Assembly (NCBI RefSeq): GCF_002269505.1
Contig: NZ_NQKQ01000016.1
Location: 1-64,000 of the forward strand
Direction of reading: 5' to 3'
Origin: Pseudomonas fragi
GTDB taxonomy: Bacteria > Pseudomonadota > Gammaproteobacteria > Pseudomonadales > Pseudomonadaceae
DNA: 64,000 bases
Part shown: positions 56,618 to 64,000 of the stretch, in pieces
Numbering within the stretch: position 1 is the stretch's first letter
How the letters are laid out: every line of letters starts with the position of its first letter
Notes under the pieces: model-generated
The model's database searches: none
Told to the model about the DNA's origin: nothing
Seen by the model: the letters and a program-made list of their open reading frames with translations, nothing else
Position numbers and translations under genes: made by a program

Positions 56618-57526
56618 ATGAGTGAAATGGATGACCTCGCGGCGTTCGCGGTATTGATCGATGCCGGTAGCTTCACCCTTGCCGCCCAGCAATTGGGCTG
56701 CAGCAAGGGGCAGTTGTCCAAGCGCATCAGCCAGCTGGAGGCGCAGTTCTCTGTGGTGTTGTTGCATCGCACCACCAGACGCTTAAGCCTTACCGCTGCT
56801 GGCGCGGCTTTGCTGCCTCAGGCCCAGGCACTGGTGGTGCAAGTTGAGCGGGCGCGTCAGGCATTGGCCCGACTAAAAGACGATATGGCAGGCCCGGTGC
56901 GTATGACGGTGCCTGTATCGTTGGGCGAAACGTTCTTTGATTCGTTGCTGATGGAGTTTTCCAGCCAATACCCGCAGGTGCAGATCGAGCTGGAGCTCAA
57001 TAACAGCTATCGCGACATGGCGCGGGAGGGCTTCGATCTGGCGATCCGCTCGCAGGTCGCCAGCCACGAGCGCCTGGTGGCCCGGCTTGTACTCAACTGG
57101 CACGAGATAACCTGTGCCAGCCCTCGCTATCTCGAGCAGTTCGGTGAGCCAACGGCGCCGCAACAACTGGCCGAGCACCGCTGCCTGCTTAACAGCCACT
57201 ACAGTGGTCGCGAAGAATGGCAGTACCACCTGCAACATGAATTGCACCGGGTGCGGGTCTCGGGGCCCTTTGCCAGCAACCATTACAGCCTGCTGAAAAA
57301 AGCTGCTGTAATCGGTGCCGGTATTGCCCGCTTGCCGTCGTACATGCTCAGTGCCGAATTAGCAGACGGGCGTTTGCGCGCACTGCTGCGCGACTATCAA
57401 ACGCGCAGCAACCCCATGTATCTGGTTCATCCGTATCAGGGCGGTTTGCCCAAGCGCACGCAGGTGTTGGCCGATTACCTTGTGGGCTGGTTCCAGCGCA
57501 GTGGCGAGGCAATCAACCAGCTTTAA
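56618..57526 (+). CDS. LysR family transcriptional regulator
   Basis: 302 residues. Winged helix-turn-helix at 1-60 (GSFTLAAQQLGCSKGQLSKRISQLEAQF) and a periplasmic-binding-protein-like effector domain (about 90-295) of the CrgA subgroup. The divergent position implies control of the SDR gene, with the shared 104-base promoter between. Its stop overlaps the DoxX stop by four bases in convergent orientation. Confidence 0.9.
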   Translation: MSEMDDLAAFAVLIDAGSFTLAAQQLGCSKGQLSKRISQLEAQFSVVLLHRTTRRLSLTAAGAALLPQAQALVVQVERARQALARLKDDMAGPVRMTVPVSLGETFFDSLLMEFSSQYPQVQIELELNNSYRDMAREGFDLAIRSQVASHERLVARLVLNWHEITCASPRYLEQFGEPTAPQQLAEHRCLLNSHYSGREEWQYHLQHELHRVRVSGPFASNHYSLLKKAAVIGAGIARLPSYMLSAELADGRLRALLRDYQTRSNPMYLVHPYQGGLPKRTQVLADYLVGWFQRSGEAINQL

Positions 57527-58026
57527 CGAAACCGCCGTGCAATCAGATGATCAATCGACAGCGCCCCCGGGCCTCTAGCCATCAAATACAGCAAGATCGC
57601 GATCCAGGTGCCGTGAGTCGGGTAGGCATCTGGGTACACGAACAGTTGGATGGTCAGGGTCATGCCCAGCAGCGCCAACGCCGAGAAACGTGTCGCAAGC
57701 CCCAGCAGGATCAGCACCGGGAAAAAGTGCTCGCTGAAGGCCGCAGCGTGGGCGGCCACCTCGGGGGAAAGTAGCGGAACCTTGTATTCCGTACTGAACA
57801 AGTACAGCGCAGAGTCAGACAGGTGCGGCATGCCGAGTTGAAAAGTACCGTCCACCAGATCGATTGCCAAACCTTCAACCTTGGTCTGGCCAGATTTCCA
57901 AAACACCGCCGCGATGGAGAAACGTGCGACAAAGGCAATCAGCGTGTGGGGGATGCGCTGCATCAGCCCGATCGCACCTTCGATCCAGCGGTGTAACACG
58001 CGGGGGATTGTTGTTTGAGTATTCAT
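57523..58026 (-). CDS. bufD: DoxX family membrane protein of the bufferin operon (BufD/GigT-type)
   Basis: 167 residues, four membrane helices, with ARFSIAAVFWKSGQTKVEG (34-52), the DoxX start. Last gene of the operon, overlapping bufC by ATGA. In gig/buf operons a DoxX protein completes the set. Its role is not established; transfer of electrons or metal across the membrane has been suggested. No terminator is visible before the convergent lysR. Confidence 0.85.
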   Translation of the reverse strand: MNTQTTIPRVLHRWIEGAIGLMQRIPHTLIAFVARFSIAAVFWKSGQTKVEGLAIDLVDGTFQLGMPHLSDSALYLFSTEYKVPLLSPEVAAHAAAFSEHFFPVLILLGLATRFSALALLGMTLTIQLFVYPDAYPTHGTWIAILLYLMARGPGALSIDHLIARRFR

Positions 58027-58796
58027 GGCAAAGCCTCGTGGGTGGGCTGTAAACCAGTGATGGTGTTGTGACTAATCAACAGCGCCAGGGCCTGGCCCAG
58101 GTCGAAATCAGGGTCGGCTTCCAGGGCATGGCCCGCCGCCAACCCCAGGGTATTTCCACCCTTGAGCAAGTGCACAAACACTGCGCACCCTGAGCTGACC
58201 GTGAATACTTCCACGCGCAATTCATTGCGCAGTACCAAAACGCTTTGTGGCTGACGCGGGTTCAGGCCCTGTATCTGCCCCAGGCTTTGATGAGCCGCCC
58301 ATAAGGCGGCTATGGCGTAGGGTGACTGCAGTGATGCGACGCCGGGGTGCAGTTGCAGGTGCAGTTGGGCCAGCCCCTCGGGATTGTCGAGCGCCTGAGT
58401 CAGCAGCCCGGGGTTTACAGCGCAGATGTCTGCGGCGTGAAAGGCCTGCACGCACAAACGCTCAAGGCGAGCGACGTCCGCCAGGTAAGGCACGCTTCTG
58501 GCCGGTGCGAAGCTATTGATAAACCCCGCGAACTGGCTGCCATAGGTGCTCATGACGGGGCTGTCGGGCGGGTATTTCTGAATAAACATCTGCGCCATGG
58601 CCTGAAAAAAGGCTTCACCGACCAATTGCGCAACAACGGGATAGCTGGTGGCCAGCGCGTTGATCAGGCCGCTTTGTACATTGTTGCTATAGACCGCGAA
58701 ACGACGGTCAATGTCGTCGTTATAGCCGACAATACCTGTTGGGGGTGGCGTGCGCGGATTGAGCAAAGCTGCACTGAATGATTCTTGCAGTTTCAT
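58023..58796 (-). CDS. bufC: BufC/HvfC-type DUF2063 partner protein
   Basis: 257 residues. N-terminal DUF2063 domain (about 1-95) with RRFAVYSNNVQSGLINALATSYPVVAQLVGE, the conserved YRNN-like hallmark YSNN (36-39), then a C-terminal domain. Partners of this family bring the precursor to the MNIO oxidase. It overlaps bufB by ATGA and bufD by ATGA, so all are translated together. Confidence 0.88.
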   Translation of the reverse strand: MKLQESFSAALLNPRTPPPTGIVGYNDDIDRRFAVYSNNVQSGLINALATSYPVVAQLVGEAFFQAMAQMFIQKYPPDSPVMSTYGSQFAGFINSFAPARSVPYLADVARLERLCVQAFHAADICAVNPGLLTQALDNPEGLAQLHLQLHPGVASLQSPYAIAALWAAHQSLGQIQGLNPRQPQSVLVLRNELRVEVFTVSSGCAVFVHLLKGGNTLGLAAGHALEADPDFDLGQALALLISHNTITGLQPTHEALP

Positions 58797-59674
58797 GGCT
58801 GCACCTGTGCGTTGAGCAGGCAGCGGTCGGCGAGCCGGGCTTCCTGAACCAGTTCGGTGAGAGGGGGCAGATGATTGTCGCGCTCGATCAGGGTGGCCAT
58901 CGGGCCTGTTCGTTTCAGCACTTGCCGGTATAGCGCCCAGACAGCCTGATCAATCGGCGCTCCGTGGTTGTCGATCAGCAAGCGTTCTCCAAAGCTATCA
59001 GCCTCTTCGGCAAAGCCTGCCAGATGAATTTCGGCAACCGCCCGCAGTGGCAAAGCATCGATGTAGGCCAGAGGCTCGCGGCCGTGGTTGATACAGGACA
59101 CGTAGACGTTGTTCACATCCAGTAAAAGGCCACAGCCGCTGCGGCTTATGACCTCGCGAATAAATTCAGCCTCGTCGAAATCTGCTGCGTCGAACTCGAT
59201 ATAGGTAGCGGGGTTTTCCAGCAATATCTGGCGCTGCAACACATCCTGAGCTTGATCCATATGCGCACAAACCCGCTGCAGCGTAGCCGTGTCATAACGC
59301 AACGGCAGTAAGTCATTGAGGAAAACCCCACCGTGGGAAGACCACGCCAGATGTTCGGAAAACATCTGCGGCTGGTAGCGGTTGAGCAATGTGCGCAAGC
59401 GTTGCAAGTGTTCGCCATTGAGCGGGCTTTCGCCGCCAATCGACAGGCCGACGCCATGTATCGACAGCGGATAAAGGTCGCTGATCAAGCCCAGGTAGTG
59501 GTGGAAAGGGCCACCGGCGACCATATAGTTCTCGGCATGTACTTCAAAGAACCCGACGTCAGGGCGGGTCTCAAGTACATCCACAAAGTGCTCGGCCTTG
59601 AGCCCTAGCCCCGCACGTGGCGGGAGCTGGGGCGCAGGAGGCGCGATGAGCGAAGCAAGCGGGCTATGCATCAT
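58793..59674 (-). CDS. bufB: Multinuclear non-heme iron oxidase BufB (DUF692, MNIO)
   Basis: 293 residues of a TIM-barrel. Metal-binding segments are all recognisable: FFEVHAENYM, SIHGVGLSIG, FSEHLAWSS, LLENPATYI, LLDVNNVYVSC, EIHLAGF, DNHGAPI and LIERDNHLP. MNIO enzymes use two or three iron ions to oxidise Cys in the precursor, in bufferins to thiooxazole-type heterocycles. Two ATG codons in tandem; first chosen. It lies 19 bases after bufA. Confidence 0.92.
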   Translation of the reverse strand: MMHSPLASLIAPPAPQLPPRAGLGLKAEHFVDVLETRPDVGFFEVHAENYMVAGGPFHHYLGLISDLYPLSIHGVGLSIGGESPLNGEHLQRLRTLLNRYQPQMFSEHLAWSSHGGVFLNDLLPLRYDTATLQRVCAHMDQAQDVLQRQILLENPATYIEFDAADFDEAEFIREVISRSGCGLLLDVNNVYVSCINHGREPLAYIDALPLRAVAEIHLAGFAEEADSFGERLLIDNHGAPIDQAVWALYRQVLKRTGPMATLIERDNHLPPLTELVQEARLADRCLLNAQVQP

Positions 59675-59693
59675 CAACACTCGGTGGCGCGAA

Positions 59694-59996
59694 TCAGGAT
59701 TTGGCCTTGAAGGCAGCCATTTGGCCAAAGCCGGTTGGCGAGGTAGAGCTGGCGGTTTTCTCGCAGGTGCCCTTTGGAACGAGTTTCCAGGCATTGGCCT
59801 GATTATCGGTTTTGGCGGTGCCGGCGCAGGTGGTGCCCGCGCCGGCAGCGCAATCGTTGTGACCTTTCATGGCCACCCCGAAGCATTTTTCCATGTCGCC
59901 AGCTGCCTGTGCGGGCAGGGCGGCAATGCTCAGAGCCGACCCGAGGGCAAGTGCCAGGGCAGCAGCGGACAAGGTGCGAGTGGTTTTGCTGTTCAT
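59694..59996 (-). CDS. bufA: Bufferin precursor BufA (DUF2282)
   Basis: 100 residues. Signal peptide of 31 residues ending in LPAQA, then a 69-residue core with four Cys (38, 49, 57, 78) in [21 protein letters not shown] and PKGTCEK, the type 1 bufferin pattern. The family is exported and after Cys modification binds copper. GGAGAG precedes the ATG. Cys-free C-terminal tail of about 20 residues ([16 protein letters not shown]). Confidence 0.92.
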   Translation of the reverse strand: MNSKTTRTLSAAALALALGSALSIAALPAQAAGDMEKCFGVAMKGHNDCAAGAGTTCAGTAKTDNQANAWKLVPKGTCEKTASSTSPTGFGQMAAFKAKS

Positions 59997-60150
59997 GGTG
60001 ACTCTCCAAAGACCCCGGTAGCGATTGCTGCCGGCTTACCCCACTAGAGAGGCGAGGGCGTGAGTTGTTACAAAGCATCTGAATTATTTTTTGATTTTAA
60101 CTGCCACTTCCCCTTCGCCAGCGGCTACAGAAAACTCAGTTTGGGACTAT
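59997..60150 (-). promoter_or_regulatory. bufABCD upstream region
   Basis: On the minus strand TGTAACA (60066-60072) lies about 70 bases before the start. It could be part of an ECF-type -35, but no convincing -10 was found. Related operons elsewhere are controlled by ECF factors; no sigma or anti-sigma gene is adjacent here. An AT-rich segment (60075-60105) is next to it. Confidence 0.3.
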
Positions 60151-60176
60151 AAAAAACGGCCCCGAAGGGCCGTTTT
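60151..60176 (-). terminator. Terminator of livF
   Basis: AAAACGGCCC-CGAA-GGGCCGTTTT followed on the minus strand by further T; 16 bases beyond the livF stop. Confidence 0.9.
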
Positions 60177-60191
60177 GTGTCACAGGCGGTT

Positions 60192-60893
60192 TTAGCCGCC
60201 CAGGTACGCGTCTCGCACTTTCGGGTCGTTGAGCAGTTGCTCGCCGGTGCCTTGCATCACCACCCGGCCGTTTTCCAGCACGTAGGCACGGTCAGCGATT
60301 TTCAGCGCCTGGTTGGCGTTTTGCTCCACCAGGAACACCGTCACGCCTTCATCACGCAGTTGTTCGATGATGTCGAAAATCTGCTGGATGATGATTGGTG
60401 CCAGGCCCAGCGACGGCTCATCGAGCAGCAACAGCTTGGGTTTGCTCATCAAGGCCCGGCCAATGGCGAGCATTTGTTGCTCGCCACCGGACATGGTGCC
60501 GCCACGCTGAGTGAAGCGTTCTTTCAGGCGCGGGAACAGGTGCAGAACCTTGTCCATTTGCTCCTGATACTCCTGCTTCTCGGTAAAGAACCCACCCATG
60601 GCGAGGTTCTCTTCTACCGTCAAACGGGCAAACACCCTACGGCCCTCAGGAACAACGGCGATGCTCTTGCGCATGATCTGCGCAGAGGTCAACCCCACCA
60701 ACTCTTCGCCCATGTAGCGGATGCTGCCGCTGTGGGCTTGTGGCGAGCCGCACAGGGTCATCATCAAAGTCGACTTGCCCGCACCGTTGGCTCCGATCAG
60801 GGTGACGATTTCACCCTGGCGTACTTCGACATTGACGCTGTGCAGGGCCTGGATCTTGCCGTAAAAGGTCGAAACGTTTTCGAATTGCAGCAT
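60192..60893 (-). CDS. livF: Branched-chain amino acid ABC ATPase LivF
   Basis: 233 residues. Walker A GANGAGKS (about 33-40), signature MSGGEQQML, Walker B LLLLDEPSLGL. The C-terminal ending LLNDPKVRDAYLGG is the LivF hallmark. One of two ATPases of the leucine/isoleucine/valine importer. Last gene of livHMGF, one base after livG. Confidence 0.94.
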   Translation of the reverse strand: MLQFENVSTFYGKIQALHSVNVEVRQGEIVTLIGANGAGKSTLMMTLCGSPQAHSGSIRYMGEELVGLTSAQIMRKSIAVVPEGRRVFARLTVEENLAMGGFFTEKQEYQEQMDKVLHLFPRLKERFTQRGGTMSGGEQQMLAIGRALMSKPKLLLLDEPSLGLAPIIIQQIFDIIEQLRDEGVTVFLVEQNANQALKIADRAYVLENGRVVMQGTGEQLLNDPKVRDAYLGG

Positions 60894-60894
60894 T

Positions 60895-61662
60895 TTACGC
60901 TTCCCCCAAATAGGCTTTGATCACTTCAGGGTTGTCGCGGATCTGTTCCGGCGTCCCGTCAGCCAAAGGCGTGCCCTGGTTGATCACCACGATATGGTCG
61001 GAAATGCTCATGACCAGTTTCATGTCGTGCTCAATCAGCAGCACGGTGGCGTTGTGCTCATTGCGCAAAATGCTGATCAACGCCTTCAGGTCTTCGGTTT
61101 CCTTGGGGTTCAGACCTGCCGCCGGCTCGTCGAGCATGAGGATGCGCGGGCGCGTCATCATGCAGCGGGCGATCTCCAGACGGCGCTGTTGCCCGTAGGC
61201 CAGGGTGCCCGCCGGGCGGTTGGCGAATTCGGTCAGGTTGACCTTGTCCAGCCAGTACGCGGCGTAGTCCAGGGCGTCACGTTCGCTTTTGCGAAATGAC
61301 GGGGTCTTGAACAGGCCCGACAGGAAGTTGGTGTTGAGGTGGCGATGCTGGGCAATCAGCAGGTTTTCAACGGCGGTCATGTCCTTGAACAGGCGCACGT
61401 TCTGGAAGGTACGCACCACGCCCTTGCGCGCAATTTCATGGCCCGGCAAGCCTTCTATCGACTCGCCATCGAGCACGATGCTGCCCGCAGACGGCTTGTA
61501 GAAGCCGGTCAGGCAGTTGAACACGGTGGTCTTGCCGGCACCGTTAGGGCCGATCATCGACACCACCTGTTTTTCCTTGACGGTCAGGGCCACGCCATTC
61601 ACCGCCAACAAGCCGCCAAAGCGCATGCTCAGGCCGCTGACTTTCAATAACTCGCGGCTCAT
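60895..61662 (-). CDS. livG: Branched-chain amino acid ABC ATPase LivG
   Basis: 255 residues. Walker [10 protein letters not shown] (about 38-46), the long insertion and [19 protein letters not shown] (Walker B). Ends [12 protein letters not shown], typical for LivG. Its start overlaps the livM stop by four bases. Confidence 0.94.
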   Translation of the reverse strand: MSRELLKVSGLSMRFGGLLAVNGVALTVKEKQVVSMIGPNGAGKTTVFNCLTGFYKPSAGSIVLDGESIEGLPGHEIARKGVVRTFQNVRLFKDMTAVENLLIAQHRHLNTNFLSGLFKTPSFRKSERDALDYAAYWLDKVNLTEFANRPAGTLAYGQQRRLEIARCMMTRPRILMLDEPAAGLNPKETEDLKALISILRNEHNATVLLIEHDMKLVMSISDHIVVINQGTPLADGTPEQIRDNPEVIKAYLGEA

Positions 61663-62915
61663 TTTCGCAGCTCCAGGTGAGGACGTTGCATAGGCAGCAG
61701 ACCTTGTGGACGCCAGATCATCATCAGCACCATCAGGGCTCCGAACAGCAACATCCGGTATTCGCTGAATTCACGCATCATTTCCGGCAGCAGGATCATC
61801 ACCACGGCGGCCAGGATAACCCCCAGTTGCGAGCCCATGCCACCCAGTACCACGATGGCCAGAATGATCGCCGACTCAAGGAAGGTGAACGATTCAGGGG
61901 TCACCAAGCCTTGGCGCGCGGCAAAGAAGCTACCGGCGAAACCTGCGAAGGTAGCGCCCAGGGTGAAGGCCGAGAGTTTGATCACGGTCGGGTTCAGGCC
62001 CAGGGCACGGCAGGCGATTTCGTCTTCGCGCAGCGCTTCCCACGCACGGCCAATCGGCATGCGCAGCAGGCGATTGATCACGAACAGCACCAGCAACACC
62101 AATACCAGCGCGATCAGGTACAGGAAGATGACCTTGTTGATCGAGTTGTAGGCGATGCCGAAGTATTCGTGGAACGTTTGCATGCCCTCGGCGGCTGTTC
62201 TGTCGAAGCTCAGGCCGAACAGGGTGGGTTTTGGAATGTTGCTGATGCCGTTTGGCCCGCCGGTGATATCGGTCAGGTTACGCAGGAACAGGCGGATGAT
62301 TTCACCGAAGCCCAGGGTCACGATGGCCAGATAGTCACCGCGCAGACGCAGCACCGGAAAGCCCAGCAGCAGGCCGAAGGTGGCGGTCATCATCCCGGCC
62401 AGCGGCAGGCAGACCCAGAAGCTCCAGCCGAAGTAATGCGAGAGCAGCGCGTAGGTGTAGGCACCCACGGCATAGAAGCCCACATAACCCAGGTCGAGCA
62501 GGCCCGCCAGGCCCACCACGATGTTCAGGCCCAGGCCGAGCATCACATAGATCAGGATCAGCGTAGCGATGTCCACCGCGCCGCGTGAGCCATAGAACGG
62601 CCAGACCAGTGCCACGACGACCAGGCCGAGAATGATCCAGCGCTGGGTGCTGGGCAGGGTCAGGAAGTTGGTGGCCTTGGCCGGTACCTTGGGCAGGCTT
62701 GGCGAGTTTTTCCAGGCTGTGCTCAGTTGCTGGTTGAAAAGCACGCGCACAAACATCAGCAACGAGCAGATCGCAATCACGCTCAGGATCATGGGGCTGG
62801 TGTTGTGAACTTCGATGTTGATCCCGACGATAGTCAGTTTCAGACCGAGTACCGGGTAGGCGACGGCCCAGACCAACAGGGCGCTGAAGAGCGCCGACTT
62901 AAGATTCCTAGTCAT
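61659..62915 (-). CDS. livM: Branched-chain amino acid ABC permease LivM
   Basis: 418 residues with about ten membrane helices, including an N-terminal extension of some 90 residues usual for Pseudomonas BraE/LivM. The permease loop [20 protein letters not shown] (about 284-303) carries the EAA-type docking element. Overlaps livH by four bases. Confidence 0.93.
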   Translation of the reverse strand: MTRNLKSALFSALLVWAVAYPVLGLKLTIVGINIEVHNTSPMILSVIAICSLLMFVRVLFNQQLSTAWKNSPSLPKVPAKATNFLTLPSTQRWIILGLVVVALVWPFYGSRGAVDIATLILIYVMLGLGLNIVVGLAGLLDLGYVGFYAVGAYTYALLSHYFGWSFWVCLPLAGMMTATFGLLLGFPVLRLRGDYLAIVTLGFGEIIRLFLRNLTDITGGPNGISNIPKPTLFGLSFDRTAAEGMQTFHEYFGIAYNSINKVIFLYLIALVLVLLVLFVINRLLRMPIGRAWEALREDEIACRALGLNPTVIKLSAFTLGATFAGFAGSFFAARQGLVTPESFTFLESAIILAIVVLGGMGSQLGVILAAVVMILLPEMMREFSEYRMLLFGALMVLMMIWRPQGLLPMQRPHLELRK

Positions 62916-63835
62916 ACTTTTTCAATCTCCGGACGCCCCAGAATGCCGGTCGGACGGAACAGCAACACCAGCACCAGCAAGCCAAAAGCCACTACGTCTT
63001 TGTATTGGTCGCCGAAAATATCGGCCCCAAAGGCTTCAGCCACACCCAGTACCAGGCCACCGAGCATCGCGCCAGGAATGCTGCCAATGCCACCCAGTAC
63101 CGCAGCGGTAAAGGCTTTAAGGCCTACCAGGAACCCTGCGTTGGGGTTGATCACGCCGTATTGAACGCTGATCAGCACCGCAGCGACAGCGGCCAGGGCT
63201 GCACCGATCACGAAGGTCAGCGCAATCACGTTGTTGGTGTTGATACCCAACAGGTTGGCCATTTTCATGTCTTCGGCGCAGGCGCGGCAGGCGCGGCCCA
63301 TGCGGGAGCGGGAGATGAACAGGGTGAGGCCAAGCATTGCGAGGAAGGTGACGACGAAAACCACGATTTGCATGTAGGAGACGATAACTTCGCTGGCGCC
63401 TCCAGGGCCAAAGGTGAAGCCGCCGGGGATCAGATTGGGAATCGATTTGTCTTTTGAGTCTTGTGCCAGAAGCACGGTGTTTTGCAGGAAGATCGACATG
63501 CCGATAGCGGAAATCAGCGGGATCAGGCGGTTACTGCCACGCAATGGACGGTAGGCAACCCGTTCGATGCTGTAGCCGTAGGCGCTGGTGACCACAATGC
63601 TGGCGATAAACGCGGCAGTCAGCAGTAGCGGCACGCTGTCCAGACCCATCATGGTCAGGCCGGCGATGGCGATAAACGCAATATAGGAACCAATCATGTA
63701 CACCTCGCCGTGGGCGAAGTTGATCATTCCAATAATGCCGTAAACCATCGTATAGCCGATGGCGATCAGGGCATACGTGCTGCCAACGTTGAGGCCGTTA
63801 ACCAGCATTTGGAAGAAGTGATAGATGTCAGGCAT
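62912..63835 (-). CDS. livH: Branched-chain amino acid ABC permease LivH
   Basis: 307 residues, eight membrane helices, with [20 protein letters not shown] (14-33) and [11 protein letters not shown], the LivH N-terminal signature. AGGAG lies seven bases ahead of the ATG. First gene of the visible liv operon. The expected binding-protein gene livK/braC is not found immediately upstream. Confidence 0.94.
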   Translation of the reverse strand: MPDIYHFFQMLVNGLNVGSTYALIAIGYTMVYGIIGMINFAHGEVYMIGSYIAFIAIAGLTMMGLDSVPLLLTAAFIASIVVTSAYGYSIERVAYRPLRGSNRLIPLISAIGMSIFLQNTVLLAQDSKDKSIPNLIPGGFTFGPGGASEVIVSYMQIVVFVVTFLAMLGLTLFISRSRMGRACRACAEDMKMANLLGINTNNVIALTFVIGAALAAVAAVLISVQYGVINPNAGFLVGLKAFTAAVLGGIGSIPGAMLGGLVLGVAEAFGADIFGDQYKDVVAFGLLVLVLLFRPTGILGRPEIEKV

Positions 63836-63877
63836 TACAAAGCTCCTAAAAACCTGAGACGCATTTCACTGGTGGAG

Positions 63878-64000
63878 TCATTTTCCGGCCCGGGCCGTAT
63901 GGGTTTTCACCCACTTGGAGCACAGGTCTTCTGCCAGCGAACCGCTGGTGACGGTTTTAAAGATTTTCAGGTGGGCGGGCATCCGGATCACGAAAGCGCG
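63878..64000 (-). CDS. C-terminal end of an unidentified gene at the window edge
   Basis: The last 40 codons of a frame that continues past the right edge, ending TGA 42 bases before livH. Third positions are rich in G/C, as expected of a real Pseudomonas gene. The residues (IRMPAHLKIFKTVTSGS, then DLCSKWVKTHTARAGK) do not match the end of LivK/BraC as I know it. Family unknown. Confidence 0.6.
   Translation of the reverse strand, partial: RAFVIRMPAHLKIFKTVTSGSLAEDLCSKWVKTHTARAGK

Overview
The window is a stretch of chromosome from a fluorescent-type Pseudomonas (P. fluorescens / P. fragi / P. putida side of the genus). The evidence is the gene content and order: glpF-glpK-glpR-glpD, aatJQMP with aauSR, argF, grxD/bfr/bfd, rnt-pyrC-motY, argG, nth, metG, apbC and dcd follow the layout I know from that group. 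QuiP, GlpM, MotY and the PA3496-type small protein are Pseudomonas families. REP-like palindromes of the GTGGGAGCGGGCTTGCTCGCG type also fit. No rRNA, tRNA, prophage, insertion sequence or CRISPR array was seen. Species is not assigned.

Layout. 1-16 kb: end of a MipA/OmpV protein; glpM coupled to aauR-aauS; the acidic amino acid importer aatJQMP behind a sigma-54 promoter with an upstream AauR-type site; the glycerol regulon glpFKRD with candidate GlpR operators; ybaK; an orphan ABC ATPase coupled to argF. 16-30 kb: iron/redox and housekeeping genes (grxD, bfr, bfd with a Fur-like box, peroxiredoxin, rnt, pyrC, motY, argG, a response regulator, nth, orphan rnfB, metG, apbC). Between argG and the response regulator lies about 1.7 kb of AT-rich, strongly strand-skewed DNA that looks acquired or decayed. 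30-45 kb: csp, dcd, an AstE-like deacylase, the AHL acylase quiP, a Nu-class-like GST, an operon of two SEC-C proteins with a LEA lipoprotein and DUF6231, OmpA-like lipoproteins, a collagen-like secreted protein, dinG and a GH50-like glycosidase. 45-56 kb: two tandem class-C beta-lactamase-fold hydrolases (one with Cys in place of the catalytic Ser), an OmpA lipoprotein with a histone-H1-like tail, pdxH, a SlyB-like lipoprotein, a PAP2 protein, nhaA, a FAD protein and a lipoprotein. 56-60 kb: a divergent SDR/LysR pair and a four-gene bufferin (gig-type) operon. 60-64 kb: livHMGF and the end of an unidentified gene.

The most interesting system is the operon at 57.5-60.0 kb. It holds a secreted four-cysteine precursor (BufA/DUF2282), a multinuclear non-heme iron oxidase (BufB/DUF692), a partner protein (BufC/DUF2063) and a DoxX membrane protein. 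This is a ribosomally made, Cys-modified, metal-binding peptide system of recently described type. Regulatory logic is readable in several places: sigma-54 plus an AauR site at aatJ, tandem 21-bp-period ArgR half-sites at argF and argG, a shared GlpR-like motif at glpD and glpF, and a Fur-like box at bfd. Annotation is by reading only; no database search was run.
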